DNA of 20,415 nucleotides from a virus. Each line of letters starts with the position of its first letter. Position 1 is the stretch's first letter. The stretch spans positions 1 to 20,415 of the IMG/VR virus record IMGVR_UViG_3300033141_001149; one strand, written 5' to 3'. Shown here in pieces: positions 1-6,724 of the stretch. The notes beneath the pieces are model-generated. The model searched no databases, was not told the origin of the DNA, and saw nothing but the letters and a program-made list of their open reading frames with translations. A program made the translations under genes and the position numbers.

Positions 1-18
1 TTCCCACCGCAAACAAAA

Positions 19-40
19 ATAGCATTTTAGCGTATGCTAT
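19..40. repeat. 7-bp inverted repeat upstream of the first gene
   Basis: Bases 19-25 (ATAGCAT) and 34-40 (ATGCTAT) are perfect reverse complements separated by 8 bases. No T-run follows, so it is not an intrinsic terminator. It could be an operator or an RNA hairpin, or chance in an AT-rich stretch. The rest of 1-170 shows no coding region or RNA gene that I can support. Confidence 0.3.
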
Positions 41-170
41 GTGCCATCACCGACCCCAAGCGGTTGACAAACGCAAAAACCGCACACACATTAAGCGACA
101 TATAACCGCCGGTGCAACACCATGCGCCAGGCATCAGTCAAAAAGAAACCAAAGAGCGGGAGAAGATCGC

Positions 171-623
171 ATGGCACGTAACACACAGCACCACCGGTTA
201 CAATACGAAGAGATATTAAACGCCATTCCCCATAGCTACGGTTATTTAATCGAGGTAGCACGGATCATCACAAAGATCCGCCAAGCCAAACACGCCCAAG
301 ACTCCGGCAGCGAAGAAGAGGCCAAGCGCATACCACCGGTAACCCGAGACGCCGTAAACAGAGCAATCAAACGTTTCGACAAGGAGACAGAGGAAAAGGG
401 CATAGACAGAGTTTTACTAAAAGAGTTTCTAACAGCGGAGGAAGAAAACGCCATAGACGATACCGGATACCGCATGCAGAAAGTAGCGTTAGACGGTGAT
501 ATGTCAGCGATGAAGTTCGTGTTAGACCGCAGAGGTGGGGATAAGTGGCGTAAGGAAGAGACAGTCAACGTTAAGGGCGATAAGCTTATAATCAATATAA
601 CCGAAGAAGAGGAGGGGTTATAA
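171..623 (+). CDS. Putative terminase small subunit
   Basis: 150-aa protein, probably the DNA-recognition subunit of the packaging motor. The N-terminal half is helical and basic, with a helix-turn-helix-like stretch (about residues 22-72, ending in TRDAVNRAIKRF). The C-terminal part has the pattern MQKVALDGDMSAMKFVLDRR followed by GGDKW, which resembles the end of small terminases, where a short helical repeat precedes a W-R/K stretch. Very acidic tail (TEEEEGL). I chose the ATG at 171 because GGGAG lies 8 bases upstream; the frame is open to an ATG at 39, but that adds 44 low-complexity basic residues with no good ribosome-binding site. The stop overlaps the next ATG (TAATG). The assignment rests on position (three genes before terL), size and the C-terminal pattern; another DNA-binding protein is possible. 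Confidence 0.6.
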   Translation: MARNTQHHRLQYEEILNAIPHSYGYLIEVARIITKIRQAKHAQDSGSEEEAKRIPPVTRDAVNRAIKRFDKETEEKGIDRVLLKEFLTAEEENAIDDTGYRMQKVALDGDMSAMKFVLDRRGGDKWRKEETVNVKGDKLIINITEEEEGL

Positions 624-964
624 TGCCATCCAAGAAAGAAGCAGTAAAAGTTTTAATCACCCACATTAGAACGGGTAAAACAAAACAGGGCGTTGCAATC
701 AACGATAAGGAGATCCAGACACACGATGCCCGCAAGAAGTTCGGCAAAGACACCGAAGTAACGTGCCTAAAAGAGGGCACATCCTGCGAAGAGGTAAAGC
801 AGAAGACGTTAGAGTTCGCAAAGAACAATCCGGAAGGGTACGTTTTACGCAATCGCCTTTTCACACCGTGTAGCCGGATAGCCCCACCGAGTTTCAAAAA
901 AGCGATACAGCGTAAGGTATCAAAACCACAAACAAAAACCAAAGAAGAAGGAGACGCCAAATGA
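623..964 (+). CDS. Hypothetical protein, 113 aa
   Basis: I do not recognise this protein. It is lysine-rich (113 aa) and has three cysteines, two of them close together (TCLKEGTSC), and a very basic C-terminal tail (KKAIQRKVSKPQTKTKEE). No membrane segment or signal peptide. GGAGGGG (611-617) sits just before the ATG, which overlaps the preceding stop by one base; its own stop overlaps the next start (ATGA). This tight coupling to the putative small terminase suggests co-expression, and the charge suggests nucleic-acid contact, but no function can be assigned. Confidence 0.6.
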   Translation: MPSKKEAVKVLITHIRTGKTKQGVAINDKEIQTHDARKKFGKDTEVTCLKEGTSCEEVKQKTLEFAKNNPEGYVLRNRLFTPCSRIAPPSFKKAIQRKVSKPQTKTKEEGDAK

Positions 965-1389
965 GCGAAGCCAAAGAAACCAAAAAAGCCCCCGCAAAGA
1001 AGAAAGCACAAGTAGTGTTTTTCATCGGGGATGCATATCGTGAGGATAAGCGCACAGGAGATAACCCAATCGAGAACACAATCGATAAGTTTTTAGATTC
1101 CAACCCAGGTAAAGAATATCAGATATACGTACAATCACGTTACGGGTTAGATCAAACCAAATTACGTAAACCAGTCCAGAAAGCGGTTATCAGCGTGTAT
1201 AAAGGGGATGTAGTTCCAGCCCTCCGCCAGTTTCAGACAGAGAACGCAGAAGCGTTTAACAGCGTAGAGATCGCAATGACCGTCCAAGGCATTAAACCGA
1301 AGGGGTGGTTTAAGGATTGGCTAAAAGGGATTAAGTATTCCCAAGAACCGCCAAAGCAAGAAGAGCCGAGTTTTAAAGTCGAAGATTAA
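961..1389 (+). CDS. Hypothetical protein with Lys/Ala-rich N-terminus, 142 aa
   Basis: Not recognised. Residues 1-17 are a Lys/Ala/Pro-rich tail (KETKKAPAKKKA), like the disordered basic tails of DNA-binding proteins. The rest looks like a compact alpha/beta domain (VVFFIGDAYRED, then YQIYVQSRYGL and VQKAVISVYKGD), and the C-terminus is acidic and proline-rich. The start has AGAAGGAG nearby and a 4-base ATGA overlap with the previous stop. It is the last gene before a predicted terminator and so closes the first small cluster. A packaging accessory or DNA-binding role is only a guess from position and charge. Confidence 0.6.
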   Translation: MSEAKETKKAPAKKKAQVVFFIGDAYREDKRTGDNPIENTIDKFLDSNPGKEYQIYVQSRYGLDQTKLRKPVQKAVISVYKGDVVPALRQFQTENAEAFNSVEIAMTVQGIKPKGWFKDWLKGIKYSQEPPKQEEPSFKVED

Positions 1390-1412
1390 GAGTGGAATCT
1401 TTGGTTGGAGCT

Positions 1413-1447
1413 AGCGTCAGCGGTGTATCTCCCCGTTGGCGCTTTTT
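1413..1447 (+). terminator. Predicted intrinsic terminator after the first three genes
   Basis: AGCGTCAGCGG (1413-1423) pairs with CCGTTGGCGCT (1433-1443) to give an 11-bp stem with two G-U pairs and a 9-base loop, followed by TTTTT (1443-1447). It lies between the small-gene cluster and terL. Some readthrough must occur if all genes share one upstream promoter; I see no convincing promoter in the short gap after it. Confidence 0.7.
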
Positions 1448-1463
1448 AGTAAAGGAGCAAACA

Positions 1464-1493
1464 ATGCAACCATCGGTAAGGGTGAAAAGGTAG
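1464..1493 (+). CDS. Possible 9-codon leader peptide, in frame with terL
   Basis: AAAGGAG (1451-1457) sits 6 bases before an ATG that opens a 9-codon frame (MQPSVRVKR) ending in TAG at 1491-1493. The next codon is the ATG of terL in the same frame. This could be a leader peptide coupled to terL, an N-terminal extension interrupted by an amber codon, or an accidental frame. AAGGGTGA (1478-1485) within it can serve as the ribosome-binding site for the terL ATG. Confidence 0.3.
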   Translation: MQPSVRVKR

Positions 1494-2867
1494 ATGGCAC
1501 CGTTTAAGTTAACAGCTAAGCAGAGAGAATTAACATCAGCCATTGCAGCGACCGATGCGATGAACATTTTACTTTATGGAGGTTCCCGTTCCGGTAAAAC
1601 GTTTTGGGTAGTCCAAGCGATAGTTAAAAGAGCTTTAAGGTGTGAGAGTAGGCACGGGCTTTGCCGGAGGAACCTACAAGATGCGAGAACAAAGTTAGGG
1701 GATACACTTAAGGATGTGTTCAAGGCGATGGGTTTAATCGAGACAGTGCATTGGATTCACAAGGCTAAGATCGATACCTACGTTATTTACCTTCCCGATG
1801 GCGGGGAATCAGAGATTAAGATGTTGGGTATGGATACCAAAGATCGCCAGTTCGAGAAAGTACTAGGTGACGAATATTCATCGCTCTACTTTAATGAGGC
1901 AAACGATATAGCTTTTGACCCAGTGGAGTATGCCAGTTCACGTTTAGCACAACTTAACGTACTTAAAAAGCGGTTTTTCTTCGACTGTAACCCTCCAACG
2001 AAGAGTCATTGGCTCTATAAGATGTTTTTCAAGTATGAAAACCCTGAAGATGGTACTAAATTAGATCCAGAAGATCTATTTGCTATGCAAGTTAACCCGA
2101 AGGATAACGAAGAAAACATAGACCCGAATTACATCGAAAAAGTATTAAAGAAGATGTCAAAACGGAAGCAGAAGAAGTTTTGGTTCGGTGAGTTCGGTGA
2201 TGAGGCGTTTGGTAAGGTATTTAATGACAAAGATATTAACAAATACAGAGTTGATCCGAAAGATTTTGACCACAGGGTGCTCGACCGCATTATCATCGCG
2301 GTTGACCCGAACGTTACGAGTAAACCGGGGCGGTCGGACGATTGTGGTATCGTGGTCGGCGGTAAGATAATCGGTGAAGATGATATATATATTTTAGAAG
2401 ATTGTACCGTTCCCAATGCGGGCCCAGGCATATGGCCCAAAGAGTTAGCGAGGATATTCCGCCGATGGAACGCTAACTACGTTGTGGCGGAAACAAATCA
2501 AGGCGGAGAGCTTGTAGTTTTGACTATTCACAATTATGATAGGACAATACCTGTTAACATGGTACATGCTAAACAAGGTAAGTTCGCTAGAGCTGAACCT
2601 GTTGCGGAAATGTATGCTATGGGATGGATTCATCATGTAGGAGTTTTCCGTGAATTAGAGGATGAAATGGTGGAATTCGACCCCGATACCTCTAAAAGGT
2701 CACCCAACCGGATGGATGCTTTGGTTTATGTCTGTATGGAGTTGAATAAAGGGTCTGAATTGGTATTTAGTGACCCACAAGATGAAAAAAAGAAGCGTCC
2801 TTTAGGTAATAGACATCGAGAACGGACGGTAGCCGAGATAATTAATGATGAAAGTCTTTGGAGTTAA
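1494..2867 (+). CDS. terL: Terminase large subunit (packaging ATPase and nuclease)
   Basis: 457 aa, a usual length. It is the motor that pumps DNA into the prohead through the portal and cuts the concatemer. N-terminal ATPase: Walker A GGSRSGKT (29-36), Walker B SSLYFNEA (129-136) with E135 as probable catalytic glutamate, and a coupling motif FFFDCNPPT (161-169). C-terminal RNase H-like nuclease: D271 in IIAVDPN, E333 in YVVAETNQGG and D408 in NRMDALVY form the expected metal-binding acidic set. The ATG at 1494 has AAGGGTGA 8 bases upstream, and the N-terminus FKLTAKQREL is typical. Portal starts 3 bases after the stop. All key residues are present, so it should be active. Confidence 0.95.
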   Translation: MAPFKLTAKQRELTSAIAATDAMNILLYGGSRSGKTFWVVQAIVKRALRCESRHGLCRRNLQDARTKLGDTLKDVFKAMGLIETVHWIHKAKIDTYVIYLPDGGESEIKMLGMDTKDRQFEKVLGDEYSSLYFNEANDIAFDPVEYASSRLAQLNVLKKRFFFDCNPPTKSHWLYKMFFKYENPEDGTKLDPEDLFAMQVNPKDNEENIDPNYIEKVLKKMSKRKQKKFWFGEFGDEAFGKVFNDKDINKYRVDPKDFDHRVLDRIIIAVDPNVTSKPGRSDDCGIVVGGKIIGEDDIYILEDCTVPNAGPGIWPKELARIFRRWNANYVVAETNQGGELVVLTIHNYDRTIPVNMVHAKQGKFARAEPVAEMYAMGWIHHVGVFRELEDEMVEFDPDTSKRSPNRMDALVYVCMELNKGSELVFSDPQDEKKKRPLGNRHRERTVAEIINDESLWS

Positions 2868-2870
2868 TAA

Positions 2871-4271
2871 ATGAAAATATTAGAGGAATTTGTTGTTAAT
2901 GGTTTCGAATCATTCAAAAATCTATCCAAATTAACCCGTGGCCTAGAGACAACCCGCCAAAATCCCCGAAATAATGGTATATTACAGCCTACCAAAAAGA
3001 AAATTGACAATAAAGATCTTGTAGCTAACGCTAATTCATGGGTACATGTGTGTCTAAGTAAGATCGGTGATCGTGTGGGTGAGGTGCCTTTACGTTTGTA
3101 TGCACGTTTGCCCGAAGGTAGAATGCCTCGTGAAGAAGCGATGTTTAGACGCCTCGGCAAGTTAGAACATAAGAATCTCGGTAAAAGAGTTATTAAACAG
3201 ACCTCTAACTCGATGATATTGGCTGACGATATAGCCGTAGAGATAGTAGACCATCCGTTTCTAACGTTAATCAATAATCCAAGCGGATTCCGTGTAATGT
3301 TAGAGTTAATGTCTACCACAGCACAATTTCTGAAACTAACCGGTGATGCTTATTGGTATGTTCCTAAAAGCAGATCGGGAATTCCGGACGCTATCTACCT
3401 TCTACCATCCCAATACGTTGAGGTTATACCCGGCAAAGGCAATCGTTGGGTTAGAACTTACCTCTTCGGGGATGGCCCAGTGGACGAGCGAGTATCATTT
3501 AATGAGGATGAGATAGTCCATTTCAGACGCCCTAACTTGGCCAACGAATACGTTGGTATGGGTGATTTACAGCCCATGTTCAGAGCAAAGAAGCTTAATG
3601 ACGAGATGCAGAATTATAACCTATCGCTTAATCAGAACAGTGCAGCACCCAGCCACGTTATCACATTCAAAGACTCCAACACAAGTAAAGAGAAAGTTGA
3701 GAAATTCAAGAGAGCTTTTGACCGCATTTTACAGGGTGTGTCTAAAGCAGGTAACTCTTTTGTACACAATGGTGAAGCTGATATTACCCAGGTAGGGCTT
3801 GCACCTAAAGATATGGTCTACATCGGCGGTCAGAACCTCACTCGTGACATGATTTTGAATTCATTTGGCGTACCTAAGTCAATAATTGAGGTTGATAACG
3901 TTAATAGGGCTAATGCAGATGCCGGACATTACGATTTCGAAAAAAACACCATCAAAGTACTATTAAATTACATTGCACAGGTGATCAACGCCAAAATAAT
4001 CCCATTATATGGGGAAAACGCCCTCTTTGTCTCTTTTGACGAGAATGTGCCCGAAGATGAGACATTTGAGCTCGATAAGACAACTAGATTAGTGTCTACT
4101 GGTATTATATCCATTGAGGAAGGGCGTGAACGTGAAGGTTATGGTGAAATAAACCCCGATGATACTTTCGTTTTACAAGGAGGGACAGCGATTTCCGAGG
4201 CCGGAGAGAACAATGACCCTAACGAACCAAACACAGAAACTGAAGAAGAGGAGAGTCTCAATGAGGACTAA
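2871..4271 (+). CDS. Portal protein, HK97 family
   Basis: 466 aa, typical for HK97-type portals, which form the dodecameric ring at one vertex that docks terminase and later the neck. Family signs include NSWVHVCLSKIGDRVGEVPL (55-74), LTGDAYWYV (156-164) and the late motif NSFGVPKSIIEVDNVN (330-345), followed by the long helix ending near residue 375. The C-terminal 40 residues are strongly acidic (NTETEEEESLNED). The start has GGAG 7 bases upstream and follows terL by 3 bases; the 3' end overlaps the protease start by 11 bases. I see no truncation or frameshift. Confidence 0.93.
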   Translation: MKILEEFVVNGFESFKNLSKLTRGLETTRQNPRNNGILQPTKKKIDNKDLVANANSWVHVCLSKIGDRVGEVPLRLYARLPEGRMPREEAMFRRLGKLEHKNLGKRVIKQTSNSMILADDIAVEIVDHPFLTLINNPSGFRVMLELMSTTAQFLKLTGDAYWYVPKSRSGIPDAIYLLPSQYVEVIPGKGNRWVRTYLFGDGPVDERVSFNEDEIVHFRRPNLANEYVGMGDLQPMFRAKKLNDEMQNYNLSLNQNSAAPSHVITFKDSNTSKEKVEKFKRAFDRILQGVSKAGNSFVHNGEADITQVGLAPKDMVYIGGQNLTRDMILNSFGVPKSIIEVDNVNRANADAGHYDFEKNTIKVLLNYIAQVINAKIIPLYGENALFVSFDENVPEDETFELDKTTRLVSTGIISIEEGREREGYGEINPDDTFVLQGGTAISEAGENNDPNEPNTETEEEESLNED

Positions 4272-5232
4272 AATAAAACTATCCGAGTCTTATCTTAAAA
4301 ATATTGAGGCTCATAACCCCGCCATCCATGAGGAAATTGAGCAGGCAACCAAGGATGCTGAAGTAGATAGCTTAATCGTTAAACGCTCTGCTGTACCTAC
4401 CGCGAGTGATTTTAAGATCGCTTCAGATGAAGAACAAACCGTTGTGGGTATGAGTTCAACTCGCGGAATTGATCGTGACAATGAGGTTATTGTGCCTCAA
4501 GGTGTAAATCTCGACCAATTCAGACAAGCTCCGGTTAAATTGTTCAATCACAGTTGGAACGAGCTCCCTGTCGGTAAAGTTCCGAGCATTAAAGCAGTCA
4601 AAAATGGTTTACTATCGAAAACAGTATTCGGGGGGACAACATTCGCCGATGAGGTTTGGAAAGCGGTACAATTCGGTTCTCTTAGAACGAATTCGATCGG
4701 ATTTATCCCGACAGCGAAGGTATTCCAAGGCGATCGCGATTTTGGTGAAGTAGTCGATAAGTTAGATAAACGCTGGGATGGTTTTGCTAAAACAGCACGT
4801 AATATAAGCTCTATCATCGTTAAATCCATCCTTTTAGAGGACTCTATCGTGCCTGTTCCAGCCAATCCGGAAGCCTTGGTACAAGCTGTAAGCTCTAAGA
4901 GCCTAGCCATTCGTGCAGAATCCCTAGAAGCTATGGGTTTTGAGGTGAAAGTGTTTGAGACAGAGGATGAGTGTTTAGAGGATCTTTACGATAGTCTCCA
5001 CCTTATCAATGAGAAAAATTTAACTGAAGAAGAGGGAGATGGCGAAGAAATTCCGCCGGAAACTCTTGAAAACGCTGAAGAAAAGCATAATGATAATGAT
5101 AGTGGCGAGAAAAAGCCGACCGTTAGATTAGTTATGCTTGGGGAACGAAAGAATTCCGCCGAGGATATGTTAAGAAAGGTTCAAGAGGAAGTCGCATGGC
5201 TATCTCGAAAGCATAACGGTAAGATTTTCTAG
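4261..5232 (+). CDS. Prohead maturation protease, HK97/S78-type
   Basis: 323 aa from the ATG at 4261, which has GAGGAGAG shortly upstream; the frame runs up to 4159, but that part lies inside portal. The serine protease trims the capsid N-terminal domain and other head proteins before DNA packaging. Motifs from the fourth strand on: VVGMSSTRGIDRDNEV (61-76), LFNHSWNELPVGK (94-106) with the catalytic His97, LRTNSIGF (141-148) with the nucleophile Ser145, and LLEDSIVPVPANPEAL (191-206), the third conserved block. HK97-like proteases are usually nearer 200-230 aa; here about 100 acidic residues follow (233-323), which could serve as scaffold or be removed by self-cleavage. It lies between portal and the capsid gene, the usual order. 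Confidence 0.92.
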   Translation: MRTKIKLSESYLKNIEAHNPAIHEEIEQATKDAEVDSLIVKRSAVPTASDFKIASDEEQTVVGMSSTRGIDRDNEVIVPQGVNLDQFRQAPVKLFNHSWNELPVGKVPSIKAVKNGLLSKTVFGGTTFADEVWKAVQFGSLRTNSIGFIPTAKVFQGDRDFGEVVDKLDKRWDGFAKTARNISSIIVKSILLEDSIVPVPANPEALVQAVSSKSLAIRAESLEAMGFEVKVFETEDECLEDLYDSLHLINEKNLTEEEGDGEEIPPETLENAEEKHNDNDSGEKKPTVRLVMLGERKNSAEDMLRKVQEEVAWLSRKHNGKIF

Positions 5233-5254
5233 TCTACCGCCCCATTGCGGAAAG

Positions 5255-5327
5255 CTTCGTTGCTCACGCGACAAGTATCACCGATTTAAGGGCAATAAAA
5301 AATGAACTTAAACCTAAAAGGTGATAC
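5255..5327 (+). promoter_or_regulatory. Capsid-gene leader with hairpins, one covering the Shine-Dalgarno
   Basis: GTATCACC (5275-5282) is a perfect reverse complement of GGTGATAC (5320-5327), which contains the Shine-Dalgarno of the capsid ATG at 5329. Inside the loop, TTTAAG (5285-5290) can pair with CTTAAA (5307-5312). Just upstream, CTTcGTTG (5255-5262) and CGACaAG (5269-5275) form a second imperfect stem. If folded, the strong start is masked and the weaker upstream ATG at 5302 (AAGGG, 9 bases away) lies in the loop. The pairing is seen in the sequence; a regulatory role is inference. Confidence 0.4.
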
Positions 5328-5328
5328 A

Positions 5329-6663
5329 ATGTACGTTAAAACAAAAATCGATAAATTCGCTCTTAAAGGGCTAGACGGTATTGGCTCTTTGCCAGTAGGT
5401 TCGGTAGTTGAGATCAACGATGAGGAAGCAGCTCTTAAACACGTTAATGCAGGTCTTTTAGAGGTATTTGACCTTGAAAAGCATAATCGTGAAGAGGCTG
5501 AGTTAAAGAAGTTTGAGGATAATCAGCTTAAATCTATGGCCCAAGAGGCTGAAAAATCAGCACGTAATGAGATTTACAAAGAACTTGGCCTAGACCCAGA
5601 AGCTAAAGACTTTCAAACCAAACTTGACGCCCTTAACAAGCAGTCAGATGACTTGGAAGCCAAAAAAGGCAAAAGTGGTTTCGACAGTTTTGGTCAACAA
5701 TTCCAGGCTATCGCAAAAGCGCTTGGTATGAATTTCGAAACAAAAGATCCTACAGGTCAAGGTGAGCTTGTCCCTGCTGATGGTGGATACTTAGTTGATA
5801 CTGAGTTTGATACTGTTCTTAATAATCGTATGATGGAGACATCTCTTCTTGCAGGTCGTGCTAACTCTCGCACAATTGGTGTTAATTACAACTCTATGAA
5901 GTGGAATAATGTTATCAATTATGACCGTACAGACGGTAACCACCCATCAACAGTTTACTACACTGAAGAGGCAGACGCGATTACCGACTCTAAGGTAACT
6001 TTCGAGCAGATTGAGCTGGCCCTGTTAAAACTTGCAGGATTGAACTACCTAACAGGTGAGATTATCCAAGATACAGCTAACCTAGAAGAAGAAATCATTG
6101 CTATCTTCGCCAATGAGTTTGGTTGGAAAATCGATAATGGCATTTTCGAAGGTGCTGGCGGTACAGCAATGACAGGTATACTGGGTCACACATCTAATGT
6201 GGCTGTTGCCCGTAACACACCTTCTCAAGTTAATGTTGAAGATGTTACAGCAATGTACTCACGCCTATACACTCGCTCAAAAGCAAATGCGGTATGGTTT
6301 GTAAATCCAGACGTAGTTCCAAGCTTACAATCATTCCAAATCGGTGATCAACCTGTTTATACACCTCCGGGCGGATTTAGCACTTCCCCTTACGGTTCAT
6401 TATTCGGTCGTCCGATCATCGAATTAGAGCACTGTAAAACTACTGGTACACTCGGTGATATCAACCTATGGGATCTATCCCAATACCGTGTGATTGAGAA
6501 AGGTGGAATCAGCGTGGCTCGTTCTGAGGATGTTAGATTCGTAAACGATGAGGTTGCTCTTCGTTTTATCAAACGTGCAAACGGTATTCCTATGTGGACA
6601 AGTGTACAAACTCCACAGAACGGTTCAAACACTGTTTCTCCGTTTGTCTCTCTAGCAACTTAA
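5329..6663 (+). CDS. Major capsid protein, HK97 fold
   Basis: 444 aa from the ATG at 5329, preceded by AGGTGAT with a short spacer; an in-frame ATG at 5302 would add nine residues. The protein forms the icosahedral shell. Three parts can be seen: residues 1-50, a small beta-rich unit (GSLPVGSVVEINDEEAALKHVNAGLLEV) resembling short stand-alone phage proteins; residues 50-115, a charged helical coiled-coil delta or scaffold domain; and from about 145, the HK97 fold, starting with GELVPADGGYLVDTEF and including TYY-like TVYYTEEADAITDSKVTFEQ, a 60-residue core with NEFGWKIDNGIFEGAGG, and the FGRPIIELEH segment near the end. Cleavage by the upstream protease is expected between the coiled coil and residue ~145. 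A strong terminator follows within 16 bases. Confidence 0.93.
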   Translation: MYVKTKIDKFALKGLDGIGSLPVGSVVEINDEEAALKHVNAGLLEVFDLEKHNREEAELKKFEDNQLKSMAQEAEKSARNEIYKELGLDPEAKDFQTKLDALNKQSDDLEAKKGKSGFDSFGQQFQAIAKALGMNFETKDPTGQGELVPADGGYLVDTEFDTVLNNRMMETSLLAGRANSRTIGVNYNSMKWNNVINYDRTDGNHPSTVYYTEEADAITDSKVTFEQIELALLKLAGLNYLTGEIIQDTANLEEEIIAIFANEFGWKIDNGIFEGAGGTAMTGILGHTSNVAVARNTPSQVNVEDVTAMYSRLYTRSKANAVWFVNPDVVPSLQSFQIGDQPVYTPPGGFSTSPYGSLFGRPIIELEHCKTTGTLGDINLWDLSQYRVIEKGGISVARSEDVRFVNDEVALRFIKRANGIPMWTSVQTPQNGSNTVSPFVSLAT

Positions 6664-6678
6664 TATTTGCTCATATTA

Positions 6679-6705
6679 GGGCTCCTTCGGGAGCCCATCT
6701 CTTTT
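6679..6705 (+). terminator. Strong intrinsic terminator after the capsid gene
   Basis: GGGCTCC (6679-6685), loop TTCG (6686-6689) and GGAGCCC (6690-6696) form a 7-bp GC-rich stem with a very stable UUCG loop, followed by ATCTCTTTT. Ending high-level transcription directly after the capsid gene would limit expression of the fibre genes downstream relative to capsid. Confidence 0.85.
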
Positions 6706-6724
6706 AATTTTAGGATGCATTACT

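Noticed and set aside
64-106. TTGACA (64-69) with TATAAC (101-106) as a promoter
   Set aside because: The 31-base spacing is far from 17, and the sequence 17 bases from TTGACA (CACATT) is a poor -10. I do not claim a promoter.
39-170. Upstream ATG at 39 as start of the small terminase frame
   Set aside because: It has no good ribosome-binding site, would add 44 low-complexity basic residues, and the ATG at 171 has GGGAG 8 bases upstream.
1464-1493. TAG reassignment in this phage
   Set aside because: TAG ends several other genes (5232, 11854, 15732) with sensible protein ends, so an alternative code is not supported.
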